A DNA stretch of 64,000 bases, taken from NCBI RefSeq assembly GCF_036711975.1, contig NC_091975.1, positions 1,366,501 through 1,430,500 on the forward strand, read 5' to 3'. The stretch is from Onthophagus taurus (taxonomy: Eukaryota > Arthropoda > Insecta > Coleoptera > Scarabaeidae). Each line of letters begins with the position of its first letter. Within the stretch, counting starts at the first letter, position 1. The position numbers and the translations under genes are program-made. Of this stretch, positions 22,601 to 35,700 are shown piece by piece. The notes beneath the pieces are model-generated. The model worked only from the letters and a program-made list of their open reading frames with translations, did not search any database and was not told where the DNA came from.

Positions 22601-23076
22601 AATGGTTGAGGAAATGAGATGGAGTTTCAATCTACTAATACAAAAAGAGTTTCAGGATACAAATGAAAAGTGTGTCAAATACAAACTTATAATTTGCTAT
22701 AAGGCATATTAAGGACGCTCTTAATCTGTACCTTAATCTGCGTATGCGGGGGATCGACACTAAATTATTAACACAATTATAAAACCACATATAATATTGC
22801 CGATCGTGGATTATAGTTCGATGGTCAATACATCAAAGAGTACTTATTAAATTAAATGTCATTTATCATCTAGCCATAAAATGTATGATTGTGGCTTTTC
22901 CCACAAGTCTTATTAACAGTGGTGTACAGTTTTATTATAAAAAATTAATTAATCACCTACAATAAGTTTTTATATTCACCTACTAAGAATTTATTATCAA
23001 AAATTTTTTGTATTATTCACGTTTGTAACTATTTATAAAATCAGTTTTATTATTTTTTAAATCATTCGTTGTAAAA
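22601..23076. other. Intergenic DNA before SVWC gene 5
   Basis: Unique AT-rich DNA with a short less AT-rich part near 22700-22770. A TATA-like TTTATAAAA lies at about 23032-23040, roughly 40 bp before the start codon of member 5. Nothing else is recognised. Confidence 0.4.
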
Positions 23077-23427
23077 ATGGCAAAGAAGTGGGTTCTTTTT
23101 TTCGTTTTCCTGTGCATTATTGAAATTTCTTTGTCCACCGAGTCTTACGAAAAAGCTAAAGCAGACGCTAAATTGCAAGCGAAAGGTTTTAGTTGTTTTA
23201 AAAAAGAATTCGGACCAATGAAGGATCGCCAAGTTAATAATAATTATAGTCCGAAAGTTTGTGGGCAAGTCACCTGTAATAAAGGAGTCTTAACTTACGT
23301 ATCGTATGTATTTTAATAAAAAAATTATACTTAATTAATAATTATTTTTAGATGTTCTGCAAAAAAACGTAAATCAAATAAACCGCAAGATCCAAAAAAG
23401 GAATTCCCAAAATGTTGCAATTATTAA
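23077..23427 (+). CDS. SVWC-like secreted peptide, cluster member 5
   Basis: Exons 23077-23303 and 23352-23427 join through a 48-bp phase-2 intron into 100 aa. The signal peptide is MAKKWVLFFVFLCIIEISLS. The six-cysteine layout is conserved (GFSC, VC, VTC, SCS, KCC). The second exon is strongly basic (SAKKRKSNKP, PKKEF) and ends KCCNY, unlike the neutral or acidic tails of its paralogues. This charge change may mean a different target or membrane binding. It stands 2.3 kb from the others, beyond a satellite array. Confidence 0.85.
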
Positions 23428-23959
23428 GCTTTAATTATTATTTACACAATATACGATTCACCGTTATCTTAATAAAAGTAATAATAAAATAATCGAAGCA
23501 GAAATTTCTTTTTGTTTTATTACTTTTGTTTAATTATATTCTTTTGAGAAAACAAAATCCAATTAAACCTCATTATTATTAATTAATTAGAAATTACTGC
23601 CATTCAAAGTGTATTTGGGTTGAGACTCAATTTATTTTCTCAATTATTAAAATATGGATAAACAAAAATTATTTATTGCCGAATTGGTTGTTCTGTAACG
23701 AAATTAGAGTACTAACTGATAAACCGCTATGCACAAACCGACGAAGAACGTACGGGACTTTCTCTTCACGAACAAACGTGAATTTACAATTTCTTGCAGG
23801 TGGATATGAAACGAAGTTATTCGATTCAAATTTTAATTTTAAATCCTTTTTATATTTAAATTTTATCTCTTACGAATCGATTAATTTAAATATGAATTAT
23901 TATATAACGATGATATTAACAATTGTATGTATTGTAATAATATAACCAAGTCGTTATTG
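23428..23959. other. Intergenic DNA after SVWC gene 5
   Basis: Contains the member-5 3' UTR, with AATAAAA signals near 23471 and 23485. An open stretch at 23676-23945 has no recognisable family and becomes AT-rich and hydrophobic toward its end; I do not treat it as a gene. Confidence 0.35.
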
Positions 23960-24890
23960 AATAATAATTATAAGAATTTGTTTTTATATTAATAAAATGT
24001 TGTTAATATGTTAGAATTCATTATGTATTGTTGACCATTTATGCTTTTTATTGTATTTAATCCATGTAAAGTTAATACGAAGTAATTTTGTAGAATTTTG
24101 ACAGTAACCTCAAATTTCATTTTTTATTAATTTCTTATTGTAATTCATGTTTGCCCGGTTGAAACTATTGAAAACGATAATCTTAGCATTTCAAGAACAA
24201 AAACCATCCATCATATAGGAGTTTTGGTGAAGAATTGGACGAAAATCCGTAGATTAAATATTTGAAGCTGGACGTTGAAATCTAAAAGAAAAAGTTCCGA
24301 AATCAGCAAAACAAAGTTAAAACAATAAAACTACAACATTTCATGCATAAATATTGTTAAAATAGAAATTTCAATAATTTTTGATGAAATTTAATTGGTG
24401 ACATTTGACATTTCGAAGTTGGCAATATCGGTGAAATTTAAATTATATGTCAAGCAATGTCAAGTTGAAGAATTTAATTAATCAGAAAACGTTATTTAAA
24501 ACGTTCTTGCAATCAACAAACGAAACTGGTAGGTCTGAGTGTGATTTCGAACGTGAGCAGGAGCGCACGCTAATTTTTGTCCTAGATTATTTTAAAAACC
24601 AACCCAAGTTAAGTTACTTGTCAATCACCATTGTGACATAACCTCAAAAATAGAAAAATTATTTTAATAAGTTAAATAAGAAGTAATGAAGATTATTCGA
24701 ATTAAAATTAATCACCTTTAATAATAAAAAAGAAAATTAACTGGTTCCTGATCCAGTATATTATTCCGAAGAATTTTCCAATCCAATCCTTACTTCCGAT
24801 TCCTTTGAAGAGTTCAAGTTTGCTAAACCGAGAACTGCAGTAAACTACAAGATAAGTTAAGTTATAATTTTCAATTTCATTTTTTTAAAT
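23960..24890 (-). repeat. ~900-bp dispersed repeat, copy 2 (inverted relative to 11.5-12.4 kb)
   Basis: The reverse complement matches copy 1 from end to end with scattered substitutions and small indels. Shared landmarks include TTAGCGTGCGCT, CCGATATTGCCAACTTCGAAATG and TTCAACGTCCAGCTTCAAAT. The open frame at 24447-24641 lies inside it and is not conserved in copy 1. Confidence 0.75.
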
Positions 24891-26723
24891 TTTATAAGAT
24901 TGACATAGAAGATTGAGAATGAAGAATTGAGGATTCTTGTGTAAGGAGGGCCGTCGTAATAGTTACACAAATAGCCATTAAAGCGGTCAATTTCATTTTG
25001 CGGTCGGTAATCGAGCTCGAGAGCGGGAAAAACACGGCTTCCCGAGGCGCATCTGGCCATTGCCAGACCGATCGTAAATCAATTCGACGACGTGCGTCGT
25101 CGTCTACGTCGAGAAAGAAGAAAACGCCATAAGATAGAAACGCGGAAAAACGGAAATAAACGGCATCATAGGCCGCGCGCCTGTGTCCGGATTATTATCC
25201 AGTATGAAGGTCGCCGATGAGAAGAGAGTGCTGAAAAGAGGCAGTAATAAGCCTCCACTATGACGACGATCTCGGTCATTCAAACGCCCGAGTTTAACAC
25301 ATTCTGTGTTACGGAGAGTTTCGTTTAAATAATAATCTTTTCCGCGAGAGATAAAAGCCTTTCCCCATTTGCCAACAGCATCTCTTCTCGTTCATTTCTT
25401 TGCCTTGGACGTGCTGTGCTGTAACCGTGCTAATAACTCCGGGTGTTATGCATACGAAAGTGAGACGTTATTCAAATGAGCAGGGCCTGATTTACAGCCG
25501 GTTCTCGAACTCTAAAGGATCCGTTTATCCGTTTCGAGATCGTCGAAACTGATTGTTCGAACGTGACTGAACTACTATTACTATACGCTCTTGTTTTCTA
25601 ATACATTTACAAACCTAATAAGAATTTCTTTAAGATAAATCTACTATCTATATAGATTACTAATTAACTTAAACAACTTTTACCATCGTCTTGTTTAATG
25701 TATACAACTATTCAAAGTCAAAGCTGGTGTCAAATCTTTTGCTTCAAGTAGATTGGAGAAATTATGCATAATCATTGTTACATTTGATGAAAAATTTTGA
25801 CACTTAACATAATAAAAAAGTCATGTCTCTTGTATTTATGGTAATGAAGAAACGATTTTTATACCAAATTAAATCTTAAACTTTGTTCGTTTAAGCCATC
25901 TGTTATTATGTATAGGTTGATGTTAAAAAAAGTTGAGAAATATTTCTACAACAACCTAACACTGAATAACAACTAAAACTAGAAATTATAACACAGTTGT
26001 TATCAAATCAAAATAGAAGTCTTAAAATAATCCTCCTAGAAACTCTTTAATGATCACATTTTCCCGATGTTAATGTTTAAAATTTATTCAAACGCAATAA
26101 TATAATCTAATTTACTATAATTTAACGCAATCATTGGTATCGTTAACTCGATAATGTCAACAAAATTCAAATCAGCTTTAATTATAACTATTTCTTGTAT
26201 TAAAATCAATGTTAGAGTAGAAAGTGTACTTTTTTAACTATCTAAAGAGGTGCTTTAAGCAAAAACGTAATTTTTCCGTAGAAATTTCGAATCTACAACG
26301 ACCTAAAAATACACATTTGCATTCGTCTCGGATGTGCTAAGGTTAAAATCGTTGTTTTAAGCTCGGTATCGCGCCATTCGACCCGATAATATTAAGTGCC
26401 CTTTTCCCGTTTTAGACTCTTGAGCGCTACGTGGACGTGTAAGTGCTTAACTGTATCGGTAATTAGTGTTAGATATGTTCGGAACGACACGAACCGGTCT
26501 AAACATTTAAAGATATTTTCTAGTTGTATAAACAAAGTAGTTGTATTTTAAGATTTTTAATAAATATTAATTTGGTATTATGAAATTATATGAGAAAGAG
26601 ATGAAATTATAACCCTATCTTTTTAACGAGAGTCGTTTCTTAAAATAACCGCGAGTTTTTGGTACGATTCCAAATTTTCTGGGGACACGGTGTTCAAGTC
26701 TCCAACGATTCAAAAAAGAAATT
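24891..26723. other. Intergenic; GC-richer block 24.95-25.56 kb and glutamate receptor upstream DNA
   Basis: From about 24950 to 25560 the DNA is distinctly GC-richer than its surroundings and rich in CpG (for example GACGACGTGCGTCGTCGTC near 25086). No coding frame of interest is seen. After 25600 it is AT-rich, with one satellite-like monomer at 25780-25950. A second, smaller CpG-containing stretch at 26310-26500 may belong to the promoter or 5' UTR of the receptor gene. Confidence 0.4.
25780..25950 (+). repeat. Isolated ~170-bp repeat monomer, also in the receptor intron
   Basis: GACACTTAACATAATAAAA.AGTCATGTCTC ... TATGTATAGGTTGATGTTAAAAAAAGTTGAGAAAT matches 37165-37325 (intron 7 of the glutamate receptor) almost base for base. 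A more diverged monomer follows there at 37326-37510. Confidence 0.8.
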
Positions 26724-29700
26724 ATGTTGTTCTTAGTATTCTTTTATACTATATTACATAGTTTAAATGTTTCTTTTGCGCAATACAACATTGGTAAGTA
26801 CTTTTGAAGAGCTCAAAATAAAAAAAATTAAATAAAATTAATTACATAAAAGGTTTAATCGATGAGGTTGACTATGATGTACGCTCAGCTTTCGACATCG
26901 CCTCACAATCAAAACTTTTAATACCCCATAAAGAGGCTTTATTTTCAACGGATCCTTACAGAGCTTTGCAAATAGCGTGTTCTTTATTAGACTCAAAAGT
27001 AATCGGAATTTTGGTGACATCAAATCGAGAAAACACCGACCCAGTTCAATCAATATGCGATTTAAAAGAGATTCCAATGTTGGAGGTTCGTTGGAATGAT
27101 CGGCTATCAAGAGGTGGGACATCAATTAATATTTATCCACACCCCCCAAGTTTAAGCAAAGCTTACGTGGATATAATTAAATTTTGGAAATGGGATGAGT
27201 TCACAATTCTTTACGAAGATAACGAAGGATTAAGTAGAATGAGCGAAATTTTAAAAATGGGGCACATTTACAACATAATGGTTAAACAATTAATCGCCGA
27301 AGAAGGCTCTAATTACCGAGCTTCGTTAAAGGAAGTTTGGAAATCCGATCACATTAATTTCGTTTTGGATTGTCGTATTGATAATTTAGAAACGATTTTA
27401 GAGCAAGCGCAACAAATTGGGTTGATTACGAAAACATACAGCTTTATTATAACAAATTTAGATTTTCATACGATCGATTTGGAACCTTTTAAATACAGCG
27501 AGGCTAAAATAACCGGAGTAAAACTTAAATTTATAATTTAATAATCAAATTAATAATCGTTATTTTAAGGTGAGAATGTTAAACCCCGAATCGGAAAAAT
27601 TAATCAGATTCGCCGAAGATGTAGCTGAGAAAAAACACGAAACGTACAGATCGAATCAACAAGAAGCAGAAAATGTTTTAGCCGTTGATAAACTCCGTCT
27701 TGAAACGGCTTTAGTTGCTGATGCGGTCACGTTTTTTGGGTCCGCAGCTTTAGAAATTGATAATTCAACGACTTTTTATCAACCGAACGCGTTTTGTAGC
27801 AACTCTTATACTTGGAAAATGGGAATGACCATCTATAATTACATGAAAACGGTTCTTATAACTCAGATTATATTAACCCTTTGTGTCCCGACGGTAGTTT
27901 AAAGTATCGGTAATTTTAAACACTCATTTTAAACTGTAGTTAGCTATTCGGCGCATTTAGAGCTGTCTGTACTTTCTACTATACAAGTGTATACAAGAAA
28001 TAATCTGTATAAAAAACGTTGCAATCCGCACTGTAGGATTTTTAGGTACACTTTAAACTTATTCATCCAGATGTGAGGTTAGAAGTTTAGTGAAAAGTGG
28101 TGCTGTTGAATTTTGTTGTTCAAGAAGGTATTTCTTTGATAAATGGTTATTAGGTGTGATTATTACAGATCATTTTAAAAAGAAAACATTGAGCTTAAAT
28201 TTAAAATAAGTCTCATTCCTTAATTTCAATAAACATGGTTTCTAAGAATTTTTAAATTAGCATCTTTTTTGACTCTATTAAATGTAAGTGTTGTTTCAAC
28301 ATTTTTTTTCTTAATATTTTCCCAATCCAACCCAACAATTATTATACATCATTTTAAAGAGAAAGCTTTGAGCTTTAATTTAAAATAAGTTTCATTCCTT
28401 AATTTCAATAAATACGGCTTCCAGGAATTTTTAAATTAGCATCTTTTTTGACACTTTTAGGTTATACGAAAATGTAAGTTTTATTTCAACATTTTTTTTC
28501 TCTATGTTTTTCCAATCCAACCCAACAATTATTATACATCATTTTAAAGAGAAAGCTTTGAGCTTTAATTTAAAATAAGTTTCATTCCTTAATTTCAATA
28601 AATACGGCTTACAGGAATTTTTAAATTAGCATCTTTTTTGACACTTTTAGGTTATACGAAAATGTAAGTTTTATTTCAACATTTTTTTTCTTTATATTTT
28701 TCCAATCCAACCCAACAATTATTATACATCATTTTAAAGAGAAAGCTTTGAGTTTTAATTTAAAATAAGTTTCATTCCTTAATTTCAATAAATACGGCTT
28801 CCAGGAATTTTTAAATTAGCATCTTTTTTGACACTTTTAGGTTATACGAAAATGTAAGTTTTATTTCAACATTTTTTTTCTCTATATTTTTCCAATCCAA
28901 CCCAACAATTATTATACATCATTTTAAAGAGAAAGCTTTGAGCTTTAATTTAAAATAAGTTTAATTCCTTAATTTCAATAAATACGGCTTCCAGGAATTT
29001 TTAAATTAGCATCTTTTTTGACACTTTTAGGTTATACGAAAATGTAAGTTTTATTTCAACATTTTTTTTCTCTATGTTTTTCCAATCCAACCCAACAATT
29101 ATTATACATCATTTTAAAGAGAAAGCTTTGAGCTTTAATTTAAAATAAGTTTCATTCCTTAATTTCAATAAATACGGCTTACAGGAATTTTTAAATTAGC
29201 ATCTTTTTTGACACTTTTAGGTTATACGAAAATGTAAGTTTTATTTCAACATTTTTTTTCTTTATATTTTTCCAATCCAACCCAACAATTATTATACATC
29301 ATTTTAAAGAGAAAGCTTTGAGTTTTAATTTAAAATAAGTTTCATTCCTTAATTTCAATAAATACGGCTTCCAGGAATTTTTAAATTAGCATCTTTTTTG
29401 ACACTTTTAGGTTATACGAAAATGTAAGTTTTATTTCAACATTTTTTTTCTCTATATTTTTCCAATCCAACCCAACAATTATTATACATCATTTTAAAGA
29501 GAAAGCTTTGAGCTTTAATTTAAAATAAGTTTCATTCCTTAATTTCAATAAATACGGCTTCCAGGAATTTTTAAATTAGCATCTTTTTTGACACTTTTAG
29601 GTTATACGAAAATGTAAGTTTTATTTCAACATTTTTTTTCTCTATATTTTTCCAATCCAACCCAACAATTATTATACATCATTTTAAAGAGAAAGCTTTG

Positions 29701-32700
29701 AGCTTTAATTTAAAATAAGTTTCATTCCTTAATTTCAATAAATACGGCTTACAGGAATTTTTAAATTAGCATATTTTTAACATTTTTAGGTTATTCGAAA
29801 ATGTAAGTTTTGTTTCAAAATTTATTTTTTTTTTTCCAATCCAACCCAACAATTATTATACATCATTTTAAAGAGAAAGCTTTGAGCTTTAATTTAAAAT
29901 AAGTTTCATTCCTTAATTTCAATAAATACGGCTTCCAGGAATTTTTAAATTAGCATCTTTTTTGACACTTTTAGGTTATACGAAAATGTAAGTTTTATTT
30001 CAACATTTTTTTTCTTTATATTTTTCCAATCCAACCCAACAATTATTATACATCATTTTAAAGAGAAAGCTTTGAGCTTTAATTTAAAATAAGTTTCATT
30101 CCTTAATTTCAATAAATACGGCTTCCAGGAATTTTTAAATTAGCATCTTTTTTGACACTTTTAGGTTATACGAAAATGTAAGTTTTATTTCAACATTTTT
30201 TTTCTTTATGTTTTTCCAATCCAACCCAACAATTATTATACATCATTTTAAAGAGAAAGCTTTGAGCTTTAATATAGAATAAGTCTCATTCCTTAATTTC
30301 AATAAATACGGCTTCCAGGAATTTTTAAATTAGCATCTTTTTTGGCACTCTTAGGTTATACGAAAATGTAAGTTTTGTATCAACATGTTTTTTGTCAATA
30401 TTTTTCCAATCCAACCCAACAATTATTACACATCATTTTAAAAAGAAAGCTTTGAGCTTTAATTTAGAATAAGTCTCATTCCTTAATTTCAATAAATACG
30501 GCTTCCAGGAATTTTTAAATTAGCATCTTTTTTGACACTTTTAGGTTATACGAAAATGTTAGTTTTAACTCAATACTCTTTTTCTCAATATTTTTCTAAT
30601 TCAACCCATCGATTGTTATACATCGCTTTAAACAGAAAGCTTTAAGCTTCAATTTAAAATAAGTTTTATTTCTTAATTTCAATAAACACGCTTTCCTAGA
30701 ATTTTTGAATTTTCATCTTTTTTGACACTTAGACTATGCGAAAATAGGGGGATTGCATATTTTGCTAAAATTTTATTCCAAAGGCCTTTACTGAGTGTAT
30801 TTTGATAGCGTTTTAATTCTGTCACAAAGTTTCAAAATGTTTGACTTCTTGGGACACAAAGGGTTAAATTATAAAATAATATTCATTTTTGATTACAGCT
30901 AACAGTCGACGGTTTAACAGGAACTATAAAATTAGATAATGAAGGTTTTAGAAGCGATTTTAACTTGGATTTAATCGAACTCGCCGAAGAAGGCGTTTTT
31001 ACAGTTGCCACATGGAATATGACAGATGGAATCCAAAAGAAATTATCACCAATTGACAAGGTTATCAATGGGGAGTATTCTTTGCAAAATCGAAGTTTTA
31101 TTGTTATCACAACTTTGGTAATGATTTATTTAATTGGTTAATTTTTTTAAAATTTTTTTGCGTTATAAATTTAGACTTATCCTTATGGAATGTTAAAAGA
31201 ATCACAAGAAAGTTTGAAAGGAAATGATCGTTTTGAAGGATTCGCCATCGATTTAATTCGCGAACTTGGGAAATTAGAGGGTTTTAATTACACCTTTATC
31301 ATTCGCGAAGATAAAGCTAACGGGGTTAAAGACGAGCATGGAAAATGGTCTGGAATGATCGGGGATCTCATCACGGAAAAAGCAGATTTAGCAATCACCG
31401 ATTTAACAATAACATCGGAACGAGAAGAAGCCGTCGATTTTACTTCGCCTTTTATGAATTTAGGAATCAGCATTCTTTACAGAAAACCATCGAAAGCACC
31501 CCCCAATTTCTTTTCATTCGCGGCACCCTTTGCGATTGAAGTTTGGTTAACTTTAGCAGGGGCTTATTTTATCGTTTCGATTTCTTTATTTGTTATGGGC
31601 CGATTATGTCCAAGCGAATGGACGAATCCTTATCCATGTATTGATAGCCCCGAATTTTTAATTAATCAATTTAGTTTAAGAAATTCATTTTGGTTTGCTA
31701 TCGGGAGTTTACTTCAACAAGGAACAGAAATTGCTCCAATGTAATCTTAATAATAATAATAATAATTAAAAATTAATTAAAGAAAATATTTAATTCTTTA
31801 GAGCTTACGCAACTAGAATGGTAGCTGGAATTTGGTGGTTCTTCACCTTAATCATGGTATCATCTTACACCGCTAATTTAGCTGCGTTTTTAGCAACAGA
31901 AAATCCCGATATTCCATTCAACAACGTTTACGAACTTAATGAAAGAGCCGCTCGTTTAGGAATTAAATTTGGCGCAAAAAAAAATGGAGCCACATTAAAT
32001 TTTTTTAGGGTAAATTATAGACCTGTCTTTTCCTCACACTTATCCCATTAATTTGAATGAAGGGATTATCTCAATCTCGTTAAAAACTTTATTTACTTAC
32101 ATAAATAAAGGTTGAAATAAGCTTACCATAATCTTTTAATTACGTTTCGTCATCGGATTTATAAGAATTAAATTTAAAAACTTGCCTTTAGGATGCAACG
32201 AGCAAAGAATTCCAACAAATTTATCACTACATGCACAGTAATGAAGATGATGTAATGATGAAGGAAAATAGCGATGGTGTTGATAGAGCTGAAAGAGAAT
32301 TGTACGCTTTTTTTATGGAATCGAGCTCGATTGAATACGAAGTTCAAAGAAGGTGCAACTTAACTCAAATTGGTGGATTATTAGATGAAAAAGGATATGG
32401 AATAGCAATGAGAAAAAGTAAGATTTTTTTTAAACAATTATATCTCTTTAAATCTATGTATGATAATTAGGGCACGGAATTTTGGTAACAAAATGATACG
32501 ATTTCCCCCCTCCACTCGTTTTCAGCAGAAAATGTCCTACAAAAGTTGTTCTAAATTAAATTCTAGAACGATTTTCTCAATAAAAAATATATATATATAA
32601 AATATTTTTTGAGCTTATATTCTTAATTATTGATCAAATCAAAAATTTTTATTAACAATATTTGTTTAGAATTACTTCAGGAACAGTATTTGTTAATACA

Positions 32701-35700
32701 ATTTTTTGCTAACTTGAAATTTTAATTTCCCTCTGAATAGTATGCTATCAAAATTAATTATCTCAATAATTATTATTTTTATCAAAAAATGTTTTAAATA
32801 AAATTTGTTTCAATTTCGATTTTGAATCAATTATCTTAATAACAAAATTTTACATCTCTATTAATTAAGCGTCTAAGTGTAATTATGTTTAAAAATGGAA
32901 AAATTAATATTTTGAGGTTATCTCCTTAATTATTGATCAAATAAAAAATTTTTATTAACAATATTTGTTTAGAATTACTTTAGGAACAGTGTTTGTTAAT
33001 ACAATTTTTTGCTAACTTGAAATTTTAATTTCCCTCTGAATAGTATGCTATCAAAATTAATTATCTCAATAATTATTGTTTTTATCAAAAAATGTTTTAA
33101 ATAAAATTTGTTTCAATTTCGATTTTGAATCAATTATCTTAATAACAAAATTTTACATCTCTATTAATTAAGCGTCTAAGTGTAATTATGTATAAAAATG
33201 GAAAAATTAATATTTTGAGGTTATCTCCTTAATTATTGATCAAATAAAAAATTTTTATTAACAATATTTGTTTAGAATTACTTTAGGAACAGTGTTTGTT
33301 AATACAATTTTTTGCTAACTTGAAATTTTAATTTCCCTCTGAATAGTATGCTATCAAAATTAATTATCTCAATAATTATTGTTTTTATCAAAAAATGTTT
33401 TAAATAAAATTTGTTTCAATTTCGATTTTGAATCAATTATCTTAATAACAAAATTTTACATCTCTATTAATTAAGCGTCTAAGTGTAATTATGTATAAAA
33501 ATGGAAAAATTAATATTTTGAGGTTATCTCCTTAATTATTGATCAAATCAAAAAATTTTGTTAACAATATTTGTTAAGAATTGCATCAGGAACAGTGTTT
33601 GTTAAAACATTTTTTTTCTAACTTGAAATTTTCATTTCTCTCTGAACAGTGTAGTACAAAAATTAATATTTTTGAGGTTATATCCTTATTGTTGATTTAA
33701 TCAAAAAATGTTGTTAACAAAATTTGTTTAGAACTACTTCAGGAACAGTGTTTGTTAATAACATTTTTTGCTAACTTGAAATTTTAATTTCCCTCTGAAT
33801 AGTATGCTATCAAAATTAATTATCTCAATAATTATTGTTTTTATCAAAAAATGTTTTAAATAAAATTTGTTTCAATTTCGATTTTGAATCAATTATCTTA
33901 ATAACAAAATTTTACATCTCTATTAATTAAGCGTCTAAGTGTAATTATGTATAAAAATGGAAAAATTAATATTTTGAGGTTATCTCCTTAATTATTGATC
34001 AAATCAAAAATTTTTATTAACAATATTTGTTTAGAATTACTTCAGGAACAGTGTTTGTTAATACAATTTTTTGCTAACTTGAAATTTTAATTTCCCTCTG
34101 AATAGTATGCTATCAAAATTAATTATCTCAATAATTATTGTTTTTATCAAAAAATGTTTTAAATAAAATTTGTTTCAATTTCGATTTTGAATCAATTATC
34201 TTAATAAAAGATTTTTGCATCTCTATTAATTAAGCGTCTAAGTGTAATTATGTATAAAAATGGAAAAATTAATATTTTGAGGTTATCTCCTTAATTATTG
34301 ATCAAATCAAAAATTTTTATTAACAATATTTGTTTAGAATTACTTCAGGAACAGTGTTTGTTAATACAATTTTTTGCTAACTTGAAATTTTAATTTCCCT
34401 CTGAATAGTATGCCATCAAAATTAATTATCTCAATAATTATTGTTTTTATCAAAAAATGTTTTAAATAAAATTTGTTTCAATTTCGATTTTGAATCAATT
34501 ATCTTAAAAAAAAAATTTACTTCTCTATTAATTAAGCGTCTAAGTGTAATTATGTATAAAAATGGAAAAATTAATATTTTGAGGTTATCTCCTTAATTAT
34601 TGATCAAATCAAAAATTTTTATTAACAATATTTGTTTAGAATTACTTCAGGAACAGTGTTTGTTAATACAATTTTTTGTTAACTTGAAATTTTAATTTCC
34701 CTCTGAATAGTATGCCATCAAAATTAATTATCTCAATAATTATTGTTTTTATCAAAAAATGTTTTAAATAAAATTTGTTTCAATTTCGATTTTGAATCAA
34801 TTATCTTAATAAAAAAATTTTACTTCTCTATTAATTAAGCGTCTAAGTGTAATTATGTATAAAAATGGAAAAATTAATATTTTGAGGTTATCTCCTTAAT
34901 TATTGATCAAATCAAAAATTTTTATTAACAATATTTGTTTAGAATTACTTCAGGAACAGTGTTTGTTAATACAATTTTTTGTTAACTTGAAATTTTAATT
35001 TCCCTCTGAATAGTATGCTATCAAAATTAATTATATCAATAATTATTGTTTTTATCAAAAAATGTTTTAAATAAAATTTGTTTCAATTTCGATTTTGAAT
35101 CAATTATCTTAATAAAAAAATTTAACATCTCTATTAATTAAGCGTCTAAGTGTAATTATGTATAAAAATGGAAAAATTAATATTTTGAGGTTATCTCCTT
35201 AATTATTGATCAAATCAAAAAATGTTGTTAACAATATTTGTTTAGAATTACTTCAGGAACAGTGTTTGTTAATACAATTTTTTGCTAACTTGAAATTTTA
35301 ATTTCCCTCTGAATAGTATGCTATCAAAATTAATTATTTCAATAATTATTGTTTTTATCAAAAAATGTTTTAAATAAAATTTGTTTCAATTTCGATTTTG
35401 AATCAATTATCTTAATAACAAAATTTTACATCTCTATTAATTAAGCGTCTAAGTGTAATTATGTATAAAAATGGAAAAATTAATATTTTGAGGTTATCTC
35501 TTTAATTACTGATCAAATCAAAAATTTTTATTAACAATATTTGTTTAGAATTACTTCAGGAACAGTGTTTGTTAATAAAATTTTTTGGTAACTTGAAATT
35601 TTAATTTCCCTCTGAATAGTATGCTATCAAAATTAATTATCTCAATAATTATTGTTTTTATCAAAAAATGTTTTAAATAAAATTTGTTTCAATTTCGATT

